Shown here: positions 6,198 to 8,022 of the stretch, piece after piece
How positions within the stretch are numbered: position 1 is the first letter of the stretch
Layout of the letters: the number at the start of each line of letters is the position of its first letter
Assembly (NCBI GenBank): GCA_937898535.1
Contig: CALDKP010000333.1
Location: 1 to 8,022 of the forward strand
Reading direction: 5' to 3'
DNA: 8,022 nt
Source of the DNA: an uncultured Sphingomonadales bacterium
GTDB lineage: Bacteria; Pseudomonadota; Alphaproteobacteria; Sphingomonadales; Sphingomonadaceae
Program-made: the position numbers and the translations under genes
Notes under the pieces: generated by a model
What the model saw: only the letters and a program-made list of their open reading frames with translations
What the model was told of the DNA's origin: nothing
Database searches by the model: none

Positions 6198-8022
6198 TTA
6201 CAGCTTGGTGCCGATCTTGATGCCAAAGGTCCGCGGACGTACGATCGTCGAAGTCTTGATGTACTGCGCAGAGTTCGTGAAGGTCGACGCTTTGCTGTTC
6301 AGCAAATTGTCGGCAAACAGCGTCACTGTCCAGTCATCACGCTTGAAACCGATTTGCGCGTCAGTGAGGGCGTAGGCTGGCATCTTGTAACGCAACACGG
6401 TCGTTGCGGGAACAATTACGCCGTTCGGCCCAAGGACGTTACCGTTAGCCGCAACATCACCCGACGGATAGGTCGCCGGCTGGTTGTACATCGAGCTGGT
6501 GTAATTCACGCCACCTGAAACAAACCATTCCATGTCACCTGCACCCACAAAATCATAGCGCGCACGGATATTGGCTTGGAACTTAGGGCTAAACGGCGTG
6601 ATGCCACCGATATCGCCAAACGGGCTTTGGACCGGCTTGACTACACCGCCCGAAAACACCTGCGTGATGCAACGCCCGAACGACGACACGCCCGGGTTGT
6701 TGGCGATGAAGCAAGGCGAGTTCGCCTGCTGGCTGTCATTATATGAACCCGAGCTTTGGATCGTCAGCCCGTCCATTGGCCGAGCGGAGATCTGCGCTTC
6801 GATACCCTTGATCTCATAAGTTGGGCCATTGGTCGCAAACGCGGTGTTGCCGAAGCCAGCCGCTGGGTTGAAGAAACCAATCTGAGTGTCTTTCCATTTC
6901 ATGAAATAGGCAGACATGTTCAGCGTCATCATACGGTCGAACAGGTCAGTCTTCAGGCCCATTTCATAGTTGATCAGATTGTCCGGACGATAGGCAGCTG
7001 GGACTAGCAACTGGTTTGCGTGCGGCGCCACTGGATCTTTAACGCGCGAGGAAGCCCCGCGGTTGAAAGCACCAGGACGGAAGCCTTCGCTGTACGTCGC
7101 ATAAACCAGCGTACCTGGCTTTGGCTTCCACGTGATCGTGCCCTTGCTCTTGAAGCCGCTATAGGTCGAGTTCAAATTCTGCGCATCGAGGTTGTTGCCT
7201 GTTACGCAGACCGGAACTTGATAGCAGCCAGCATTGAACGACGAATATACCGATCCGGTTTCATAGTTATCATAGTGATAATAACGGGTACCGCCCGTGA
7301 TCGTCAGGTTTGACGTGATGTCAAAATCAACCGATCCGAAGAATGCATATTGATCAAAGCCACGTTGAATGTCCTGACCAAAAGCGACGCCAGGACCGCG
7401 TGGCCCCGCAACGTTAAGCGTGGCAGCTGGGTTAGGCGCTACGTTGCCCATGCAGACCGTACCAGCCGCCCTAATTTGCGCTGCCGTGAGCGACAGACCG
7501 CAGCTTGGGATGGACTTGTAGGACCAATCCATGTTGTCTTCAATCGCGAAGGCTTCATAAAACGCACCGGCAATGGCGCGCAGACGGCCATCACTCGGCG
7601 TCGAGATACGGAATTCATGGGTCTCGTGTGTGTTCTTAACCTCGTCCTTCCAATAGCCGGTCGGCTCATAGCAATAAGGCGCAGCGCCATAAGTGCCAAA
7701 ATAATAGTTGGCTGCACCGGTGCACTGATAAAAGATGCCGTATGTCGCACGCGAATAGTTGGTGTAATCACCCTGCTGCGTGATGTGGCGGGTCAGATAG
7801 GCACCCGTGTAGATCAGATTGAAATCACTGACATTGCCCTTAACCGTCCACGCCGTGTTCGAGTAGGAGTCATTGTTGTACTGCGGCGAAAACAGCGTTG
7901 CCGAATTACCTTCGAGCGGCGCGTAATCATAGGTGGAAGTCTGGGCCGCAAAGGTGCCACGTGACTTCAGGCTCTGGTAGGACTGCGTCAACAGGACGTC
8001 CCAATCCGGCGTAACCTGCCAC
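6198..8022 (-). CDS. TonB-dependent outer-membrane receptor, C-terminal part (5' end outside window)
   Basis: The frame is open to the right edge, giving 607 residues beginning WQVTPDWDVLLTQSYQSL; the true start lies outside. A TTG at 7991 in this frame is internal. The protein is most of a TonB-dependent receptor beta barrel, with alternating amphipathic strands and typical blocks: YATYSEGFRPGAFNRG (308-323), NYEMGLKTDLFDRMMTLNMS (351-370), YEIKGIEAQISARP (402-415), FSPKFQANIRARYDF (477-491), and the final WTVTLFADNLLNS (564-576) and RPRTFGIKIGTKL. Signal peptide, TonB box and most or all of the plug are missing from view. Such receptors import siderophores, glycans or other large or scarce ligands using TonB energy. 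Eight cysteines fall into four close pairs, and residues 86-123 contain ten tyrosines, both probably in surface loops. A terminator-like hairpin separates it from the operon. The ligand is unknown; a link to the downstream catabolic genes is inferred from position. Confidence 0.93.
   Translation of the reverse strand, partial: WQVTPDWDVLLTQSYQSLKSRGTFAAQTSTYDYAPLEGNSATLFSPQYNNDSYSNTAWTVKGNVSDFNLIYTGAYLTRHITQQGDYTNYSRATYGIFYQCTGAANYYFGTYGAAPYCYEPTGYWKDEVKNTHETHEFRISTPSDGRLRAIAGAFYEAFAIEDNMDWSYKSIPSCGLSLTAAQIRAAGTVCMGNVAPNPAATLNVAGPRGPGVAFGQDIQRGFDQYAFFGSVDFDITSNLTITGGTRYYHYDNYETGSVYSSFNAGCYQVPVCVTGNNLDAQNLNSTYSGFKSKGTITWKPKPGTLVYATYSEGFRPGAFNRGASSRVKDPVAPHANQLLVPAAYRPDNLINYEMGLKTDLFDRMMTLNMSAYFMKWKDTQIGFFNPAAGFGNTAFATNGPTYEIKGIEAQISARPMDGLTIQSSGSYNDSQQANSPCFIANNPGVSSFGRCITQVFSGGVVKPVQSPFGDIGGITPFSPKFQANIRARYDFVGAGDMEWFVSGGVNYTSSMYNQPATYPSGDVAANGNVLGPNGVIVPATTVLRYKMPAYALTDAQIGFKRDDWTVTLFADNLLNSKASTFTNSAQYIKTSTIVRPRTFGIKIGTKL

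Noticed and set aside
7350..7964. 204-aa plus-strand open frame opposite the TonB-dependent receptor
   Set aside because: It is Arg- and Val-rich with no recognisable fold or signal, as expected for the complement of GC-rich receptor coding sequence.
7989..7991. TTG as the start of the receptor gene
   Set aside because: The same frame stays open to the window edge with receptor-like sequence (WQVTPDWDVLL), and a start here would lack signal peptide and plug, so it is an internal codon.

Overview
The window is a compact, all-minus-strand stretch of an alphaproteobacterial genome. The best guess is a sphingomonad (Sphingomonadales). The reasons are a large TonB-dependent receptor of the sphingomonad-like type, a TPR-sulfotransferase fusion next to it, a Spinster-like MFS transporter, and moderately GC-rich coding. 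The taxonomic call is inference from gene style, with no marker gene present.

Layout in transcription order, right to left. (1) 8021-6198 holds the C-terminal 607 residues of a TonB-dependent receptor; its signal peptide and most or all of its plug lie outside the window. (2) A 114-base gap follows, with a 12-bp hairpin at 6146-6174 that looks like the receptor gene's terminator. (3) 6083-4026 encodes a 685-aa cytoplasmic protein with about ten TPR-like repeats and a C-terminal PAPS-type sulfotransferase domain. (4) 4008-2698 encodes a 12-helix MFS transporter with Spinster-type charged motifs. (5) 2705-1266 encodes an NAD-preferring aldehyde dehydrogenase. (6) 1269-82 encodes an enolase-superfamily (MR/MLE-like) acid-sugar dehydratase homologue. 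(7) 85-1 encodes the first 28 residues of a GMC-type FAD oxidoreductase.

Genes 3 to 7 are packed as one operon: a 17-nt gap, then overlaps of 8, 4 and 4 nt. The chemistry suggests an uptake-and-oxidation pathway: receptor (outer membrane), MFS (inner membrane), GMC enzyme (alcohol to carbonyl), ALDH (aldehyde to acid) and MR/MLE enzyme (dehydration or isomerisation of a hydroxy acid). The substrate cannot be read from the sequence. The surprising member is the sulfotransferase, which heads an otherwise catabolic operon. The second point of interest is the enolase-superfamily enzyme: the usual first metal-ligand Asp aligns with Gly207, and the Asp of the usual Asp-His dyad aligns with Asn282.

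No rRNA, tRNA, CRISPR array, insertion sequence, transcription regulator or stretch of more than 300 bases without a gene was seen.
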